DNA from: Rhodoluna sp.
Lineage (GTDB): Bacteria; Actinomycetota; Actinomycetes; Actinomycetales; Microbacteriaceae
Assembly: GCF_024639375.1 (NCBI RefSeq)
Contig: NZ_JAHEIM010000001.1
Coordinates: forward strand, 62,001 to 126,000
Reading direction: 5' to 3'
Length of the DNA: 64,000 bases
Position numbers and translations under genes: made by a program. The notes below the pieces were generated by a model that was not told the origin of the DNA, did no database searches, and was given only the letters and a program-made list of their open reading frames with translations. Positions 38,125 through 49,849 of this stretch are shown here, in pieces. The stretch's first letter is position 1. The number at the start of each line of letters is the position of its first letter.

Positions 38125-39054
38125 ATGGCAAAGGTAGCCAAGCACCACATCATAAATGGGTCTGTGGCGCTTGCAGTTGCATTGATCGTTTCGGCTACGA
38201 CTTGGTTGGTTGTTGAACCAAACCTAGAAAGCATTGCGGCGGGCAGCTCGCGCACTGCATGTTTCGAGAAAAAGACCGGCCACGTTTACCTGCGCACAAT
38301 TTGCAAAAGTACCGAAACCAAGTTGGTCATCAATTCTGCCGGCGCCAATGGCGCCCAGGGCTTGCAGGGGCAATCCGCCTATGCGTTGGCTGCCGAATAT
38401 GGCTTCACGGGAACTGTGACTGAGTGGTTGGCAAGTTTGGTTGGCCCTCCTGGTGCAACCGGTCCACAAGGACCAAGTGGTTACTCTGGTTCAGATGGCG
38501 GGCGAGGCTCAACAGGACCACAGGGTCCGGTTGGTCCGGTTGGTCCGGCTGGCACCAACGGCACAAACGGAACTAATGGTTTCGTGCCTGACTATGGCTA
38601 CTTCATTGACGTGACTTCACAAACCATGACTGCGATTAACACACCAACAGCAATGAAATTCGGTACCAGCCTCATTTCCGACAAAGGCGTGACCATTGTG
38701 AATGGAAATGAGATTCACTTTGCCAAAGCTGGAACCTACAACGTGTCGTTTTCAGCCCAGGTATTTAAGGCATCATCCACTGCGCCCGAAGACATTGACA
38801 TCTGGTTGTCGAAGAATGGCGCAGACGTCTTGAATTCGAACACTCAGCTGACCATCGTGAACGACGTTGCAAAAACCGGAAAGGCCGTGGCGGCCTGGAA
38901 CTTTTTCGTCACCACAACCGCGCCGAACGAATATTGCCAATTGATGTGGTCTGCAGCCAGCACCGTAATTTCAATTCCTTATGTTGGTCCGCAAACCCTT
39001 CCGGATCGTCCGGGCATCCCATCACTCATCCTGAGTGTTAATCAGGTTGGCTGA
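38125..39054 (+). CDS. Membrane-anchored collagen-like protein with C-terminal jelly-roll-type domain
   Basis: A 309-residue surface protein of unknown role. Residues 12-30 form an N-terminal membrane anchor. Residues 46-69 (CFEKKTGHVYLRTIC, KSTETKLVIN) are a two-cysteine module often found before bacterial collagen stretches. Gly-X-Y repeats run at about 73-82 and 107-152 (GPPGATGPQGPSG; GPQGPVGPVGPAGTNG). They are interrupted by SAYALAAEYGFTGTVTEWLA, a motif I associate with phage tail fibres. The C-terminus (about 157-309, AAWNFFVTTT, PSLILSVNQVG) resembles the C1q/BclA-like trimer domains of phage and spore collagens. GGGGGA precedes ATG 38125; TATAAG at 38090 may be a -10. Trimerisation outside the membrane is inferred. 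Confidence 0.85.
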   Translation: MAKVAKHHIINGSVALAVALIVSATTWLVVEPNLESIAAGSSRTACFEKKTGHVYLRTICKSTETKLVINSAGANGAQGLQGQSAYALAAEYGFTGTVTEWLASLVGPPGATGPQGPSGYSGSDGGRGSTGPQGPVGPVGPAGTNGTNGTNGFVPDYGYFIDVTSQTMTAINTPTAMKFGTSLISDKGVTIVNGNEIHFAKAGTYNVSFSAQVFKASSTAPEDIDIWLSKNGADVLNSNTQLTIVNDVAKTGKAVAAWNFFVTTTAPNEYCQLMWSAASTVISIPYVGPQTLPDRPGIPSLILSVNQVG

Positions 39055-39154
39055 ACCGCTTAGACGCGCACTTTAGCCACGGGCGAACAAGGTAATGAAT
39101 TGCCCGGTGTTGCGGTTATCTTAGTCAGGCAACCTCAAGACTTAGGAGTACTTC

Positions 39155-39736
39155 ATGGCTGAAAACCCAATGGGCCCAAACAGCACTTTCGAGCGACTGC
39201 TCAAAGACCGCATTATTTGGCTGGGCACCGAAGTTCGCGACGACATGGCCAATGAAATTTGCGCCAAGATTCTGCTGCTAGCTGCCGAAGACTCACAAAA
39301 AGACATCTTCCTTTACATCAACTCACCCGGCGGCTCAATCACCGCAGGCATGGCAATCTACGACACCATGCAGTACGTTCCAAACGACATCGTCACAGTT
39401 GGCATTGGCATGTGTGCCTCGATGGGGCAGTTCTTGTTGTCATCGGGCACCAAGGGCAAGCGCTATGCAACCCCAAACACTCGCGTGCTATTGCACCAGC
39501 CACACGGTGGCTTTGGCGGCACCGCATCAGACATTCAGACTCAGGCTGAGCTAATCGTTTCGATGAAGCGTCAGCTGGCTTCGATTACCGCTGAACAGAC
39601 CGGCAAGACTGTTGAGCAGATTGAAGCCGATGGTGACCGCGACCGCTGGTTCAGTGCGCAAGAAGCACTTGACTACGGATTCATCGATCACATTCAAAAA
39701 TATGCAGCAAGCCAAACCGGCGTGGGCAAGAACTAA
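39155..39736 (+). CDS. clpP1: ATP-dependent Clp protease proteolytic subunit 1
   Basis: A serine protease subunit that forms heptameric rings and works with ClpX/ClpC. The 193 residues contain the catalytic Ser in [11 protein letters not shown], His in [13 protein letters not shown] and Asp in [15 protein letters not shown] 39155 follows AGGAG. Actinobacteria need two different ClpP rings; clpP2 is 14 bases downstream. The 100 bases upstream hold a GCGAAC half-site but no complete ClgR-type palindrome that I can defend. Confidence 0.97.
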   Translation: MAENPMGPNSTFERLLKDRIIWLGTEVRDDMANEICAKILLLAAEDSQKDIFLYINSPGGSITAGMAIYDTMQYVPNDIVTVGIGMCASMGQFLLSSGTKGKRYATPNTRVLLHQPHGGFGGTASDIQTQAELIVSMKRQLASITAEQTGKTVEQIEADGDRDRWFSAQEALDYGFIDHIQKYAASQTGVGKN

Positions 39737-39750
39737 GGGCGGGCACCAAC

Positions 39751-40383
39751 ATGACTAAATCAAACATTTTTCAGAGCCCAGAGGCTCGCTACATTCTTCC
39801 TACTTTCGAAGAGCGCACCTCTTACGGTTTCAAGCGTCAAGACCCATACAACAAGCTTTTCGAAGACCGCATCGTGTTCTTGGGTGTTCAGGTAGACGAC
39901 GCCTCTGCGGATGACGTTATGGCGCAATTGCTGGTTCTTGAATCACAGGACCCAGATCGCGACATCACCATGTACATCAACTCACCGGGTGGTTCATTCA
40001 CTGCGATGACCGCTATCTACGACACCATGCAATACATTCGCCCACAGATTCAAACCGTTTGTTTGGGTCAGGCAGCTTCTGCTGCTGCGGTGTTGTTGGC
40101 TGCTGGCGCACCCGGCAAGCGTCTAGCTTTGCCAAACGCCCGCGTGCTGATTCACCAGCCATCAACCGGTGATTCAGGCCGTGGTCAGGCTTCGGATATT
40201 GAGATTCAGGCACGTGAAATCATGCGCTTGCGCGAGTGGCTAGAGAGCACCTTGGCAAAGCACACCAAGCGTTCAATTGCCGAGGTCAACCACGACATCG
40301 ATCGCGACAAGATCTTGACTGCTCCAGAAGCGTTGGAATATGGCCTGATTGACCAGGTTCTAACTTCACGCAAAAACGCGTAA
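39751..40383 (+). CDS. clpP2: ATP-dependent Clp protease proteolytic subunit 2
   Basis: The second ClpP ring subunit, 210 residues, with an N-terminal propeptide-like extension ([20 protein letters not shown]). Catalytic residues are in [15 protein letters not shown] (Ser), [19 protein letters not shown] (His) and [15 protein letters not shown] (Asp). In mycobacteria mixed ClpP1-ClpP2 complexes are the active form; the same is expected here. Co-transcribed with clpP1. Confidence 0.96.
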   Translation: MTKSNIFQSPEARYILPTFEERTSYGFKRQDPYNKLFEDRIVFLGVQVDDASADDVMAQLLVLESQDPDRDITMYINSPGGSFTAMTAIYDTMQYIRPQIQTVCLGQAASAAAVLLAAGAPGKRLALPNARVLIHQPSTGDSGRGQASDIEIQAREIMRLREWLESTLAKHTKRSIAEVNHDIDRDKILTAPEALEYGLIDQVLTSRKNA

Positions 40384-40402
40384 ATACCTTTAGAAATAGC
40401 GA

Positions 40403-40431
40403 AATGCGGGTGGGCGAGGCTCATCCGCATT
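40403..40431 (+). terminator. Hairpin between clpP2 and clpX
   Basis: AATGCGGGTG / CATCCGCATT is a 10-bp stem (one G-T pair) with a 9-base loop. The T-run after it is weak (TGTCGTTTCT), so it may be a partial terminator or an mRNA processing site. Confidence 0.45.
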
Positions 40432-40446
40432 GTCGTTTCTGGGTTA

Positions 40447-40452
40447 TAGAGT
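40447..40452 (+). promoter_or_regulatory. -10 box TAGAGT for a leaderless clpX
   Basis: TAGAGT ends 6 bases before ATG 40459. There is no Shine-Dalgarno, and a hairpin separates it from clpP2, so clpX probably has its own promoter. Confidence 0.5.
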
Positions 40453-40458
40453 TCTTGC

Positions 40459-41730
40459 ATGACCAAGCTCGGTGAATCAGGCGACCTGCTTAAGTGCTCT
40501 TTCTGCGGAAAGTCACAGAAGCAGGTTCGCAAACTAATTGCCGGCCCAGGGGTCTACATTTGCGATGAATGCATCGAGCTTTGCAACGAAATCATCGAAG
40601 AAGAACTTGGTGCTGCTGTTGCCGAGGGCGTTGAAGAAATCGATCTGCCTAAGCCTCGCGAAATCAAAGGCTTCCTAGACGAATACGTCATTGGTCAAGA
40701 CCAAGCCAAGAAGGCTTTGGCGGTTGCCGTCTATAACCACTACAAGCGCCTTCGCTCACGCGGCACACTTACTGCTGCTGGCAAAGAGCACGATTCAATC
40801 GAAATTGCCAAGTCAAACATTTTGATGATTGGCCCAACCGGTTGTGGCAAAACCTATTTGGCACAAACCTTGGCTAAGCGTTTAAACGTTCCGTTCGCTG
40901 TTGCTGATGCAACCGCACTAACCGAAGCCGGTTATGTTGGCGAAGACGTTGAAAACATTTTGCTCAAGCTTTTGCAAGCCGCAGACTTCGATGTAAAGCG
41001 TGCAGAAACCGGCATCATCTACATTGACGAAATCGACAAGATTTCTCGCAAGGCCGAGAACCCTTCAATTACTCGCGATGTTTCGGGTGAAGGCGTTCAG
41101 CAGGCTCTACTAAAAATTCTTGAAGGCACTGTTGCTTCGGTTCCACCTCAAGGTGGCCGCAAGCACCCTCAACAAGAGTTCATTCAAATTGACACCACCA
41201 ACGTGCTGTTCATCGTTGCTGGTGCTTTTGCCGGTCTTGAAGAAATTATTTCTCAGCGCTCAGGCAAGAAGGGCATCGGTTTTGGCGCACCAATCTCTGG
41301 CAAAAATGACGACATCGAAATCTTCACCGAGGTTCAACCAGAAGACCTTCGCAAATTTGGTTTGATTCCTGAGTTCATTGGCCGCTTGCCTGTGATTGCA
41401 ACTGTAACTCCACTAGATCGCTCAGCGCTGATGCAAATTCTCACCGAACCAAAGAATGCTTTGGTAAAGCAATACCAGCGCATGTTTGAGCTTGATGGTT
41501 TTGAGCTCGAGTTCGACAAGCCTGCACTAGAAGCGATTGCAGATCTTGCAGTTGCTCGCGAAACCGGCGCCCGCGGGTTGCGCGCAATCATGGAAGAAAT
41601 TCTTGGCCCGGTAATGTTCGAAATTCCAGGCAGCGATGTTCAAGGTGTTGTAAAAATTACCAAGGCCGTTGTTAGCGAAGGTGCTGTGCCTCAAACGGTT
41701 CCGTTTAAGAGCAACCGCAAAACTGCTTAA
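40459..41730 (+). CDS. clpX: ATP-dependent Clp protease ATP-binding subunit ClpX
   Basis: A AAA+ unfoldase feeding proteins to ClpP. The 423 residues have the N-terminal four-cysteine zinc-binding domain ([11 protein letters not shown] ... CDECIELC), Walker A GPTGCGKT, Walker [11 protein letters not shown], the pore loop YVGEDVEN and the sensor region FVVAGAF-like [12 protein letters not shown]. An IGF-type loop for ClpP docking is expected near [10 protein letters not shown]. It ends with a 4-base overlap with convergent valS. Confidence 0.98.
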   Translation: MTKLGESGDLLKCSFCGKSQKQVRKLIAGPGVYICDECIELCNEIIEEELGAAVAEGVEEIDLPKPREIKGFLDEYVIGQDQAKKALAVAVYNHYKRLRSRGTLTAAGKEHDSIEIAKSNILMIGPTGCGKTYLAQTLAKRLNVPFAVADATALTEAGYVGEDVENILLKLLQAADFDVKRAETGIIYIDEIDKISRKAENPSITRDVSGEGVQQALLKILEGTVASVPPQGGRKHPQQEFIQIDTTNVLFIVAGAFAGLEEIISQRSGKKGIGFGAPISGKNDDIEIFTEVQPEDLRKFGLIPEFIGRLPVIATVTPLDRSALMQILTEPKNALVKQYQRMFELDGFELEFDKPALEAIADLAVARETGARGLRAIMEEILGPVMFEIPGSDVQGVVKITKAVVSEGAVPQTVPFKSNRKTA

Positions 41731-44348
41731 GCTTCTGGTTTTTCTGCCAGCACAACATCAACCATCGCAACAACTTCGCCTTCGGCGTAGCCCAGGGTTG
41801 CAATGCGACCAACCGACTTCAAGTCAGTCTCAAGCAAACGCAAACTTGTCAATGTTGCAGTCGGTGCTTCAATAACCGCAGATTCAACATCAGCCTTCAT
41901 AGAGACCTTGGCGTCAGACTTAGCCTTGCGAACGCCAAGCAGTGCAGTCGATGCAAGCTCAAGCAGGCCAAGGTTGCTGCCATCTAGGTCGGCTGCAATC
42001 TCTGCGTGAGTTGGCCAGGCTGCACGGTGAATTGAACCCGCATCTTTCTGCCACCAGCCCCAAACCTCGTCGGTTGCAAAAGGCAAGAACGGTGCAAACA
42101 AACGCAACATGGTGTGCAGTGCCGTGCGAAGTGCAATTGCCGCGGATGCCTGCTGCGCAGCGTCAACGCCACCCTGACCGTATGCGCGTTCTTTGACTAG
42201 CTCAAGGTAGTCGTCGGTGAAAGTCCAGAAGAACTTCTCGGTCAACTCGAGTGACTTGGTGTGGTCGTAGTTCTCGAATGCTTCGGTAGCCAAGGTCACA
42301 ACGTTGGCTAGATCAAGCAGCATGGCCTGATCAATAGGTTCAGTCACCTTGGTGTGGCCGGCAGGCACTTCAAATGAAAGTGCAAACTTGGCAGCGTTCA
42401 AAAGTTTGATTGCCAAACGGCGACCAACCTTCATCTGACCTTCGTCAAATGCTGCGTCGGTGCCAAGACGAGCAGAAGCAGCCCAGTAGCGAACCGCGTC
42501 GGCGCCGTGATTATCAATCGGCTCTGCAGGCACAACAACGTTGCCCTTTGACTTCGACATCTTTTTGCGGTCTGGGTCAAGAATCCATCCGGAGATTGCC
42601 GCGTTCGACCATGGCAACTGACCGTGCTCTTGCTCTGAACGCAACAGGGTTGAGAACAACCAGGTGCGAATAATGTCTTGGCCCTGAGGGCGAAGGTCGT
42701 ATGGGAAAACCTTCGCAAACTTTTCTGGGTCGGCAATCCAACCACCAGCAAGCTGTGGGGTCAACGATGAGGTCGCCCAAGTGTCCATGATGTCCATCTC
42801 GCCAATGAAGCCGCCGGCAACGCCGCGCTGCGCTTCGGTGTACCCCGAAGGTACATCGATTGATGGGTCGATCGGGAGCGACTCGGCACTAGGAACCAGG
42901 GGAGTCTCAAAGTTAGCTTCGCCGTTGGCATCCAATGCGTACCAAACTGGAATTGGAACACCAAAGAAACGCTGGCGTGAAATTAGCCAGTCGCCGGTTA
43001 GTCCGTTTACCCAGTTTTCAAAACGCACGCGCATGAAATCAGGGTGAAAGTTCAACTGCTTGCCAAGTTCGATCAAACGCTCGCGCACATTTGCATCCCG
43101 ACCACCGTTGCGGATGTACCACTGGCGAGTTGAAACGATTTCGAGTGGCTTGTCGCCCTTTTCGAAAAACTTCACATCGTGAGTGATTGGCTTTGGGTCG
43201 CCAACCATGTCGCCAGATTCCTGCAGCAGTTCAACAATGCGTTGCTTGGCAGAGAACACGGTTTTGCCAACAAGTTCTGCATAGGCAGCCTTGCCCTGCT
43301 CACTCACAATTGCGTCTGGCACCTCTTCGATGATTCGGCCATCCCAGCCCAAAATTGCGCGGTTTGGCAAGTCAAGTTCGCGCCACCAGACAACGTCGGT
43401 GACGTCACCAAAAGTACAGATCATGGCAATGCCCGAGCCCTTGTCAATCTGCGCCAAGCGGTGCGCAACCACTGGAATCTCAACATCGAAAAGCGGAGTC
43501 TTCACGGTCTTGCCAAACAAACCCTGGTAGCGCTCGTCATCTGGGTGCGCAACCAAAGCAACACAGGCCGGCAATAGTTCTGGGCGAGTGGTTTCGATGA
43601 AAATCTTGCCGTCTGGGCCGTTGAAACCAAGACGGTGGTAGGCGCCCGGTTGTTCACGGTCTTCAAGTTCGGCCTGTGCCACTGCAGTTCTAAAAGTGAT
43701 GTCCCACAGGGTCGGGGCCATCGACTGATAAGCCTCGCCACGGGCAAGGTTGTTCAAGAAAGCTTTTTGCGAAACAGCAATAGCTGCAGGCGAAATGGTT
43801 TGGTAGGTCTGGCTCCAGTCAACCGAAAGACCAAGGCGGCGCCAAAGTGCCTCAAATTGCTTCTCGTCTTCGGTAGTCAAACGTTCGCAAAGTTCAATGA
43901 AATTGCGGCGTGAAATGGCAACTTGGTCGGCAGCCTTTGAGCTCTTGTTGTCGCCGCCCTCAAACGGTGGCACGAAGCCATCCACATATGGAAGTGACGG
44001 GTCGCAACGAACACCGAAGAAGTTCTGCACGCGACGCTCGGTTGGCAAACCGTTGTCATCCCAGCCCATTGGGTAGTAAACCTCTAGGCCCTGCATGCGC
44101 TTATAGCGGGCAACAACATCGGTGTGGGTGTAGCTAAAAACGTGACCCACGTGCAGCGAACCAGAAACGGTTGGCGGCGGGGTGTCGATCGAATAAATCT
44201 CATCGCGCGAAGCCTCGCGTCGAAAACGATAGACGCCTTCTTCTTCCCAGCGCAGCCCCCACTTTTCCTCGAGGCCCTCGACGCCCACTTTTTCGGGTGC
44301 GTCGGCGGGGCTAAGGATGCTCGATGAGCCGGATTGGGCAGTATTCAC
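41727..44348 (-). CDS. valS: Valyl-tRNA synthetase, type 2 (archaeal/rickettsial-like)
   Basis: Charges tRNA-Val. I use GTG 44348 (873 residues), preceded by GGAG at 9 bases; TTG 44363 would add five residues. Class I motifs are [16 protein letters not shown] (HIGH) and KKMSKSKGN (KMSKS). The segment [22 protein letters not shown] and the lack of a long C-terminal coiled coil place it in the type 2 subfamily typical of archaea, rickettsiae and some actinobacteria, not the E. coli type. The CP1 editing domain is present ([20 protein letters not shown]). Divergent from ileS. Confidence 0.96.
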   Translation of the reverse strand: MNTAQSGSSSILSPADAPEKVGVEGLEEKWGLRWEEEGVYRFRREASRDEIYSIDTPPPTVSGSLHVGHVFSYTHTDVVARYKRMQGLEVYYPMGWDDNGLPTERRVQNFFGVRCDPSLPYVDGFVPPFEGGDNKSSKAADQVAISRRNFIELCERLTTEDEKQFEALWRRLGLSVDWSQTYQTISPAAIAVSQKAFLNNLARGEAYQSMAPTLWDITFRTAVAQAELEDREQPGAYHRLGFNGPDGKIFIETTRPELLPACVALVAHPDDERYQGLFGKTVKTPLFDVEIPVVAHRLAQIDKGSGIAMICTFGDVTDVVWWRELDLPNRAILGWDGRIIEEVPDAIVSEQGKAAYAELVGKTVFSAKQRIVELLQESGDMVGDPKPITHDVKFFEKGDKPLEIVSTRQWYIRNGGRDANVRERLIELGKQLNFHPDFMRVRFENWVNGLTGDWLISRQRFFGVPIPVWYALDANGEANFETPLVPSAESLPIDPSIDVPSGYTEAQRGVAGGFIGEMDIMDTWATSSLTPQLAGGWIADPEKFAKVFPYDLRPQGQDIIRTWLFSTLLRSEQEHGQLPWSNAAISGWILDPDRKKMSKSKGNVVVPAEPIDNHGADAVRYWAASARLGTDAAFDEGQMKVGRRLAIKLLNAAKFALSFEVPAGHTKVTEPIDQAMLLDLANVVTLATEAFENYDHTKSLELTEKFFWTFTDDYLELVKERAYGQGGVDAAQQASAAIALRTALHTMLRLFAPFLPFATDEVWGWWQKDAGSIHRAAWPTHAEIAADLDGSNLGLLELASTALLGVRKAKSDAKVSMKADVESAVIEAPTATLTSLRLLETDLKSVGRIATLGYAEGEVVAMVDVVLAEKPEA

Positions 44349-44431
44349 GCGTAAAGTCTCCAAGAAAGGGGTTTGTTACAGGTTAACATTGATAACAGAA
44401 ATCCTTTTGCTTGACTGCCAGAAAGCCCTGC

Positions 44432-47400
44432 ATGTATCCCAAGAACGCCGATTCGACTAACGCCGCGCGCGAAGGTGTAAACCCAAGCCCTAGTTTTCCG
44501 GCAGTTGAAGAGCAAATTCTTGATTTCTGGGCTAAGGATGGCACTTTTCAGGCCTCGATTGACCAGCGCAAAGGTGCCGGCGCCGAGGAATTCGTCTTTT
44601 ACGACGGCCCTCCATTTGCCAACGGTTTGCCTCACTATGGCCACCTACTTACCGGTTATGCCAAAGACATGGTTCCGCGTTTCAAGACCATGCAGGGTTA
44701 TCGCGTTGAGCGTCGCTTTGGTTGGGACACCCACGGTTTGCCGGCCGAAGTTGAAGCCGAGCGTCAGCTAGGCATCTCGGGCCGACCTGAGATCGAAAAA
44801 TACGGCATCGACAAGTTCAATGACTACTGCCGCACCTCAGTTTTGAAGTACACCGAAGAGTGGCGCAGCTACATCACTCGCCAGGCTCGCTGGGTTGACT
44901 TCGACAACGACTACAAGACGCTAGACACTCCTTATACCGAGAGTGTGCTCTGGGCATTTAGCGAGCTGCACAAAAAAGGTTTGATCTACGAGGGTTTCAA
45001 GGTGTTGGCATATTGCTGGCGCTGCGAGACTCCGCTTTCAAACCACGAGCTGCGCATGGACGACGAGGTTTACAAAAACCGTCAAGACCAAACCCTCACC
45101 GTGACTTTCCCAATTGCTGAGGGTCAAGAACTTGAGGGTGTGCGTCTACTTGCCTGGACGACTACTCCTTGGACTTTGCCAACCAACTTTGCGTTGGCAG
45201 TTGGCCCAGAAATCGAATATTCGATCGTGCCTGCCGGTGCGGCTGGCGCAGCTGATGGCGGCGCCCCTGGCACTCGATACATTTTGGCTAAGTCACTTGC
45301 TGCAGGTTATGCAAAAGACTTGGGATACGAATCATCCAAAGCTTTGAACGAAGCGATTGGTGACACCTACCTGGGTCGCGAACTTGCAGGTCTGAAGTAT
45401 GAGCCTTTATTCAACTACTACGCAGACGATACCAAGTTTGAAATTTCAAATGCTTGGCAAGTTTTGGCGGATGAGTATGTTGGCAGCACCGATGGAACTG
45501 GCATCGTGCACCAGGCACCTGCCTACGGCGAGGATGACCAGCGCGTTTGTAACGATGCGGGCATTCCTACTTATGTTTCGATAAACGAGCGCGGCGAGTT
45601 CAACAGCATCGTCACCGACTTTGAGGGTCAGCACGTTTTTGACGCCAACAAGCCAATCTCGCAAAAGCTAAAGACTGAAGGTCGTGTGCTTCGCCAGGCT
45701 TCTTATGAACACTCTTACCCACACTGTTACCGCTGCAAGAATCCTCTAATTTACAAGGCTGTTTCTTCGTGGTTCGTTGAGACCACAAAATTGCGTGATC
45801 GCATGCTTGAGCTAAACCAAGAGATTGACTGGACTCCTGAGCACACCAAGGATGGCTCTTTCGGCAAGTGGCTCGAAAATGTTCGCGACTGGGCAATTAG
45901 CCGCAATCGTTTCTGGGGCGCGCCAATTCCAGTTTGGAAATCAGATGACCCAAACTATCCGCGCATTGATGTGTACGGTTCGCTAGATGCTCTTGAAAAA
46001 GACTTCGGCGTTCGCCCCGCAGACTTCCACCGCCCGGTAATCGATCAGCTGACTCGACCAAACCCAGACGACCCAACGGGCAAGTCAACTATGCGTCGTG
46101 TGCCAGAAGTTTTGGACTGCTGGTTTGAGTCTGGTTCGATGCCATTTGCGCAAGCGCACTATCCGTTTGAAAACCGTGACTGGTTCGACACTCACAACCC
46201 AGGCGACTACATCGTTGAATACGTTGGTCAAACTCGCGGTTGGTTCTACACGCTGCACGTTCTTTCAACTGCTTTGTTTGATCGCCCAGCGTTTAAGTCG
46301 GCCGTTTCGCACGGCATCATCCTTGGCAATGATGGCCAGAAGATGTCGAAGTCTTTGCGCAATTACCCAGACGTAAACGAAGTGTTCGACCGAGATGGTG
46401 CTGACGCAATGCGTTGGTTCTTGTTGTCGAGCCCAATCTTGCGCGGTGGCAATCTGATTGTTACCGAGCAGGGCATTCGCGAAGGTGTGCGTCAGGTGCT
46501 ATTGCCACTTTGGAACACCTGGTATTTCTTCTCGCTTTACGCCAACGCTTCAAACTATGAGGCCAAGCGTTCAACCGACAGCACCAACGTGCTCGATCGC
46601 TACTTGCTCTCAAAGACTCACGACCTAATCAACGAAGTTGAAGGTCACCTAAACAACTTCGACTCTTACTCGGCCGCTTCGGCACTTCGCGATTTTGCCG
46701 ATGTTCTTACCAACTGGTACGTGCGTCGTTCGCGCGATCGTTTCTGGCAGGGCTCATCCGAAGCATTCGACACTCTCTACACAGTGCTCGAGACAATGTG
46801 TCGCGTTGCGGCGCCACTGCTGCCAATGGTCACCGAAGAAATTTGGAAGGGTCTCACCAACGGCCGAAGCGTGCACCTAGAAAGCTGGCCGGTTGCCAGT
46901 GAGCTGCCGCACGACGCAGCGCTGGTAGAAGCAATGGACCAAGTTCGCAGCGTCACTTCGGTGGCTTCAAGTTTGCGCAAGGCCAACGGGCTTCGCGTGC
47001 GCTTGCCACTTGCCAAGCTAACCGCGGTCACTAAAAACGTTGCTGGTCTCGAAGAATTTAGCGAGATTATCGCCGACGAGCTAAACGTGAAGCACGTGCA
47101 GTTGGTTGAGATGTCACTCGATTCCACCACTGAGTTTGGTGTGATCAAGCGTCTGACCGTTAACTCGCGTGCTGCTGGCCCGCGTATTGGCAAGAATGTT
47201 CAAGCAGTAATTCAAGCCGCTAAGGCTGGGGACTGGACAGATGTTGACGGTGTCGTAATTGCCGGTGGCGTGCCACTCATCGAAGGCGAATATGTAATCG
47301 ACTTGGTAGCCGACACCTCAGAGAAACTTGAAGAAACCGGAGTCACCGAATTCATCGGAATTCTGCCATCCGGTGGATTCCTGATTCTGGATGGCAAAGT

Positions 47401-47671
47401 GACTGCAGAGTTGGCTGCCGAAGGTTTGGCTCGCGATGTAATTCGTGCAATTCAGCAGGCTCGAAAAGATGCAGATCTTGATGTGAGCGATCGCATCAAG
47501 CTAACTCTCACCGCGCCCGATGATGTGCTCGCTGCAGTCGCCGAACATGCCGAACTTGTTAAGAGTGAAACTCTGACCCTTGAAATTGAAACCGTAAGCA
47601 ACTCTGCACCCGCAAACGCGGTTGCGGTTGGTGAAAACCAACAGGTTCAAATTTCGGTGGCAAAGCTTTGA
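44432..47671 (+). CDS. ileS: Isoleucyl-tRNA synthetase, type 2 (eukaryote-like)
   Basis: Charges tRNA-Ile and edits Val-tRNA(Ile). I prefer ATG 44432 (1079 residues, [15 protein letters not shown]) with AGAAAG upstream; TTG 44411 is in frame. HIGH appears as [11 protein letters not shown] and KMSKS as [12 protein letters not shown]. The opening [13 protein letters not shown] and [19 protein letters not shown] match the larger IleRS type 2, which is often tolerant of mupirocin. The editing site is in [20 protein letters not shown]. It overlaps folC by 4 bases. Confidence 0.97.
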   Translation: MYPKNADSTNAAREGVNPSPSFPAVEEQILDFWAKDGTFQASIDQRKGAGAEEFVFYDGPPFANGLPHYGHLLTGYAKDMVPRFKTMQGYRVERRFGWDTHGLPAEVEAERQLGISGRPEIEKYGIDKFNDYCRTSVLKYTEEWRSYITRQARWVDFDNDYKTLDTPYTESVLWAFSELHKKGLIYEGFKVLAYCWRCETPLSNHELRMDDEVYKNRQDQTLTVTFPIAEGQELEGVRLLAWTTTPWTLPTNFALAVGPEIEYSIVPAGAAGAADGGAPGTRYILAKSLAAGYAKDLGYESSKALNEAIGDTYLGRELAGLKYEPLFNYYADDTKFEISNAWQVLADEYVGSTDGTGIVHQAPAYGEDDQRVCNDAGIPTYVSINERGEFNSIVTDFEGQHVFDANKPISQKLKTEGRVLRQASYEHSYPHCYRCKNPLIYKAVSSWFVETTKLRDRMLELNQEIDWTPEHTKDGSFGKWLENVRDWAISRNRFWGAPIPVWKSDDPNYPRIDVYGSLDALEKDFGVRPADFHRPVIDQLTRPNPDDPTGKSTMRRVPEVLDCWFESGSMPFAQAHYPFENRDWFDTHNPGDYIVEYVGQTRGWFYTLHVLSTALFDRPAFKSAVSHGIILGNDGQKMSKSLRNYPDVNEVFDRDGADAMRWFLLSSPILRGGNLIVTEQGIREGVRQVLLPLWNTWYFFSLYANASNYEAKRSTDSTNVLDRYLLSKTHDLINEVEGHLNNFDSYSAASALRDFADVLTNWYVRRSRDRFWQGSSEAFDTLYTVLETMCRVAAPLLPMVTEEIWKGLTNGRSVHLESWPVASELPHDAALVEAMDQVRSVTSVASSLRKANGLRVRLPLAKLTAVTKNVAGLEEFSEIIADELNVKHVQLVEMSLDSTTEFGVIKRLTVNSRAAGPRIGKNVQAVIQAAKAGDWTDVDGVVIAGGVPLIEGEYVIDLVADTSEKLEETGVTEFIGILPSGGFLILDGKVTAELAAEGLARDVIRAIQQARKDADLDVSDRIKLTLTAPDDVLAAVAEHAELVKSETLTLEIETVSNSAPANAVAVGENQQVQISVAKL

Positions 47672-49041
47672 GCGATCACCTAAGCGACGATCACTACTGG
47701 CAGTTGCTGGCTGCGCAGGTCGAAGAGGCTTTGCTGTCACGCATGCCAGAGAACAAACTTGAACCACGACTCAGTGCAACCATGCGAGCGGCTGAGCTGC
47801 TAGGTGACCCGCAAAAGGCTTACCGAATCATTCACGTCACCGGCACCAACGGCAAAACCAGCACCAGCCGATTCATTGAGCGATTGCTGCGCGAGCACGG
47901 TTTGCGCACTGGTCGTTTCACCAGCCCGCACCTTGTGAAAATCAACGAGCGAATTTCTTTGGATGGCGACCCGGTAACTGACGAACGTCTTTACAACGTG
48001 TGGACCGAAATCGCACCGATTCTAGAAATTGTTGACGCCGAACTCGACGCTGCTGGCGAAAACAAGTTGACATTCTTTGAGGCGCTAACTGTTCTGGCAT
48101 TTGCCATTTTTGCCGATGCTCCGGTTGATGTTTTGGTGCTTGAAGTTGGCATGGGTGGCGCTTGGGATTCAACCAACATTGCCGACGGTGACGTCGCGGT
48201 GTTCACTCCAATTTCAATCGATCACACAGATCGCCTTGGAAGCACGTTGAAAGAAATAGCGCAAACCAAATCTGGCATCATCAAACCTGGTGCGTTGGTT
48301 GTGTCTTCAATTCAAAACCAAGAGGCGCTTGCTGAGCTGCAGAGCAAAGCCAAAGACCTTGCAGAATCATTCAAAATCTACGGTTCAGATTTCGAAGTTA
48401 TCGACAGCGAACCAAACATCCTTGGTCAAAATGTGAGCGTGCGAAGCATTGCAGGGGAGTATCGCGATTTGAACCTGCCAGTGCATGGCTACTACCAAGC
48501 TCAAAACGCAGCTCTTGCGGTTGCCGCCGTTGAGGCGTTTCTCGGTGGCGGTCAACAACGAATTATGGATGACGTAGTTCGTGCCGCGTTTGCCGACTTC
48601 TCATCACCCGGTCGCTTGCAGGTTGTTGGTCGTGAACCACTAACGATTCTCGATGCGGCACACAACCCAGATGGTGCGCATTCTTTGGCCAGAGCTTTGA
48701 AGGACTCTTTTGGTGCACCATACGCGGTTGGCGTTATTTCAATCCTTGGTGACAAAGAGGCCGGGCCAATTCTTGAAGCGCTCGACGATAGCTTGGTAGA
48801 AGTCATCATCACGCAGTCTTCCTCGCTTCGCGCGATTGCCGCAGAAGAGCTGGCGACCCTTGCTCGCAAGATTCTTGGCAACGACCGAGTGACCATTCAA
48901 GAGAACCCGCAGTGGGCAATTGCTGAAGCGGCGCTCAAAATTCCTGCTGGTCAACCTGGCGCAATTGTGGTCACCGGTTCGGTCACGCTAGTTGGCGACG
49001 TTCTAAAGTTGAAGCAGATAGAGGCAGATCAAGATGAGTAG
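47668..49041 (+). CDS. folC: Bifunctional dihydrofolate/folylpolyglutamate synthase
   Basis: Adds glutamate to dihydropteroate and to folates. The 457 residues carry the P-loop [19 protein letters not shown], the folate loop [28 protein letters not shown] and [21 protein letters not shown]. The C-terminal Mur-ligase-type domain has [19 protein letters not shown]. The TTG start lies inside the ileS stop region (TTGA). It is followed by DUF4233 and ndk, a conserved actinobacterial cluster. Confidence 0.96.
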   Translation: MSDHLSDDHYWQLLAAQVEEALLSRMPENKLEPRLSATMRAAELLGDPQKAYRIIHVTGTNGKTSTSRFIERLLREHGLRTGRFTSPHLVKINERISLDGDPVTDERLYNVWTEIAPILEIVDAELDAAGENKLTFFEALTVLAFAIFADAPVDVLVLEVGMGGAWDSTNIADGDVAVFTPISIDHTDRLGSTLKEIAQTKSGIIKPGALVVSSIQNQEALAELQSKAKDLAESFKIYGSDFEVIDSEPNILGQNVSVRSIAGEYRDLNLPVHGYYQAQNAALAVAAVEAFLGGGQQRIMDDVVRAAFADFSSPGRLQVVGREPLTILDAAHNPDGAHSLARALKDSFGAPYAVGVISILGDKEAGPILEALDDSLVEVIITQSSSLRAIAAEELATLARKILGNDRVTIQENPQWAIAEAALKIPAGQPGAIVVTGSVTLVGDVLKLKQIEADQDE

Positions 49042-49429
49042 ACCCAAGGCAAAATCAACCCAACGCGCACTTAGTTCAATGCTGTTGGCGTTTGAATCAT
49101 TCGTAGTCTTTTTTGCAACCCTCGTGGCCTTTGGTCTCAAGGTTGCCGATGGTCCGCTGGTTTGGGCTATTGGTCTAACCATCGCTTTCTTGCTAATCAT
49201 CACTCCAGCGGTTTTGGGCACCAAAGTTTCTTATTACTGGGGATGGTTCCTGCAGCTTGTAGTGCTTAGCCTCGGCGTTTGGGTTCCATTGATGTGGTTT
49301 GTTGGTGGCATCTTTGTTTGTCTTTGGGCGTGGGCCATGATTGCCGGTGTCACCATCGATCGCGCTCGTGCTGCGCTAGATCGTCAAAATGGTTTTGTAG
49401 TTGAAGCAGAAATCTCAGAGGAGAAATAA
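49034..49429 (+). CDS. DUF4233 membrane protein
   Basis: A 131-residue protein with four TM helices (about 15-33, 38-60, 68-85, 88-108) and short hydrophilic ends. It belongs to the DUF4233 family, found between folC and ndk across Actinobacteria. Its function is unknown. It overlaps folC by 8 bases and its stop is immediately followed by the ndk ATG, so all three are translationally linked. Confidence 0.9.
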   Translation: MSRPKAKSTQRALSSMLLAFESFVVFFATLVAFGLKVADGPLVWAIGLTIAFLLIITPAVLGTKVSYYWGWFLQLVVLSLGVWVPLMWFVGGIFVCLWAWAMIAGVTIDRARAALDRQNGFVVEAEISEEK

Positions 49430-49840
49430 ATGAGCGAATCGACACTCGTATTGATCAAGCCAGACGGTGTTGGTCGCAATCTGATCGGTGAAATTATCCG
49501 TCGCTGTGAAGCAAAGGGTTATGTGGTTGGCGATCTAAAGCTAATGACTGCAAGCCGTGAATTGCTCGGTGCGCACTATGCCGAACACGAAGGCAAGCCT
49601 TTCTATGAGCCACTGATTGATTTCATGATGAGCGGCCCGGTTGTTGCCATCAAGCTCGAGGGCAACAGTGTCATCGAGGGTTTCCGCTCGCTAGCTGGCG
49701 CAACGAACCCAACAGTTGCTGCACCAGGCACCATTCGCGGTGACCTTGGCCGTGACTGGGGATTGAAGGTTCAGCAAAACCTGGTTCACGGTTCTGACTC
49801 AGCTGAGTCTGCAGCTCGCGAACTGGCTCTTTGGTTCTAA
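49430..49840 (+). CDS. ndk: Nucleoside diphosphate kinase
   Basis: Transfers phosphate among nucleoside di- and triphosphates. The 136-residue length is standard. TLVLIKPDGVGRNLIGEII opens the protein, and NLVHGSDSAESAARE holds the catalytic His near residue 117. GAGGAG just before the start is a strong ribosome-binding site inside the DUF4233 gene. Last gene of the ileS-folC-DUF4233-ndk run. Confidence 0.98.
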   Translation: MSESTLVLIKPDGVGRNLIGEIIRRCEAKGYVVGDLKLMTASRELLGAHYAEHEGKPFYEPLIDFMMSGPVVAIKLEGNSVIEGFRSLAGATNPTVAAPGTIRGDLGRDWGLKVQQNLVHGSDSAESAARELALWF

Positions 49841-49849
49841 GCATTAAAT

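Noticed and set aside
38125-39054. Prophage remnant around the collagen-like gene
   Set aside because: Flanked directly by tig and clpP1 with a terminator and promoter; no other phage gene, integrase or attachment repeat is nearby.
39055-39154. ClgR-type operator upstream of clpP1
   Set aside because: Only a GCGAAC half-site is visible; no convincing inverted partner at the expected spacing.
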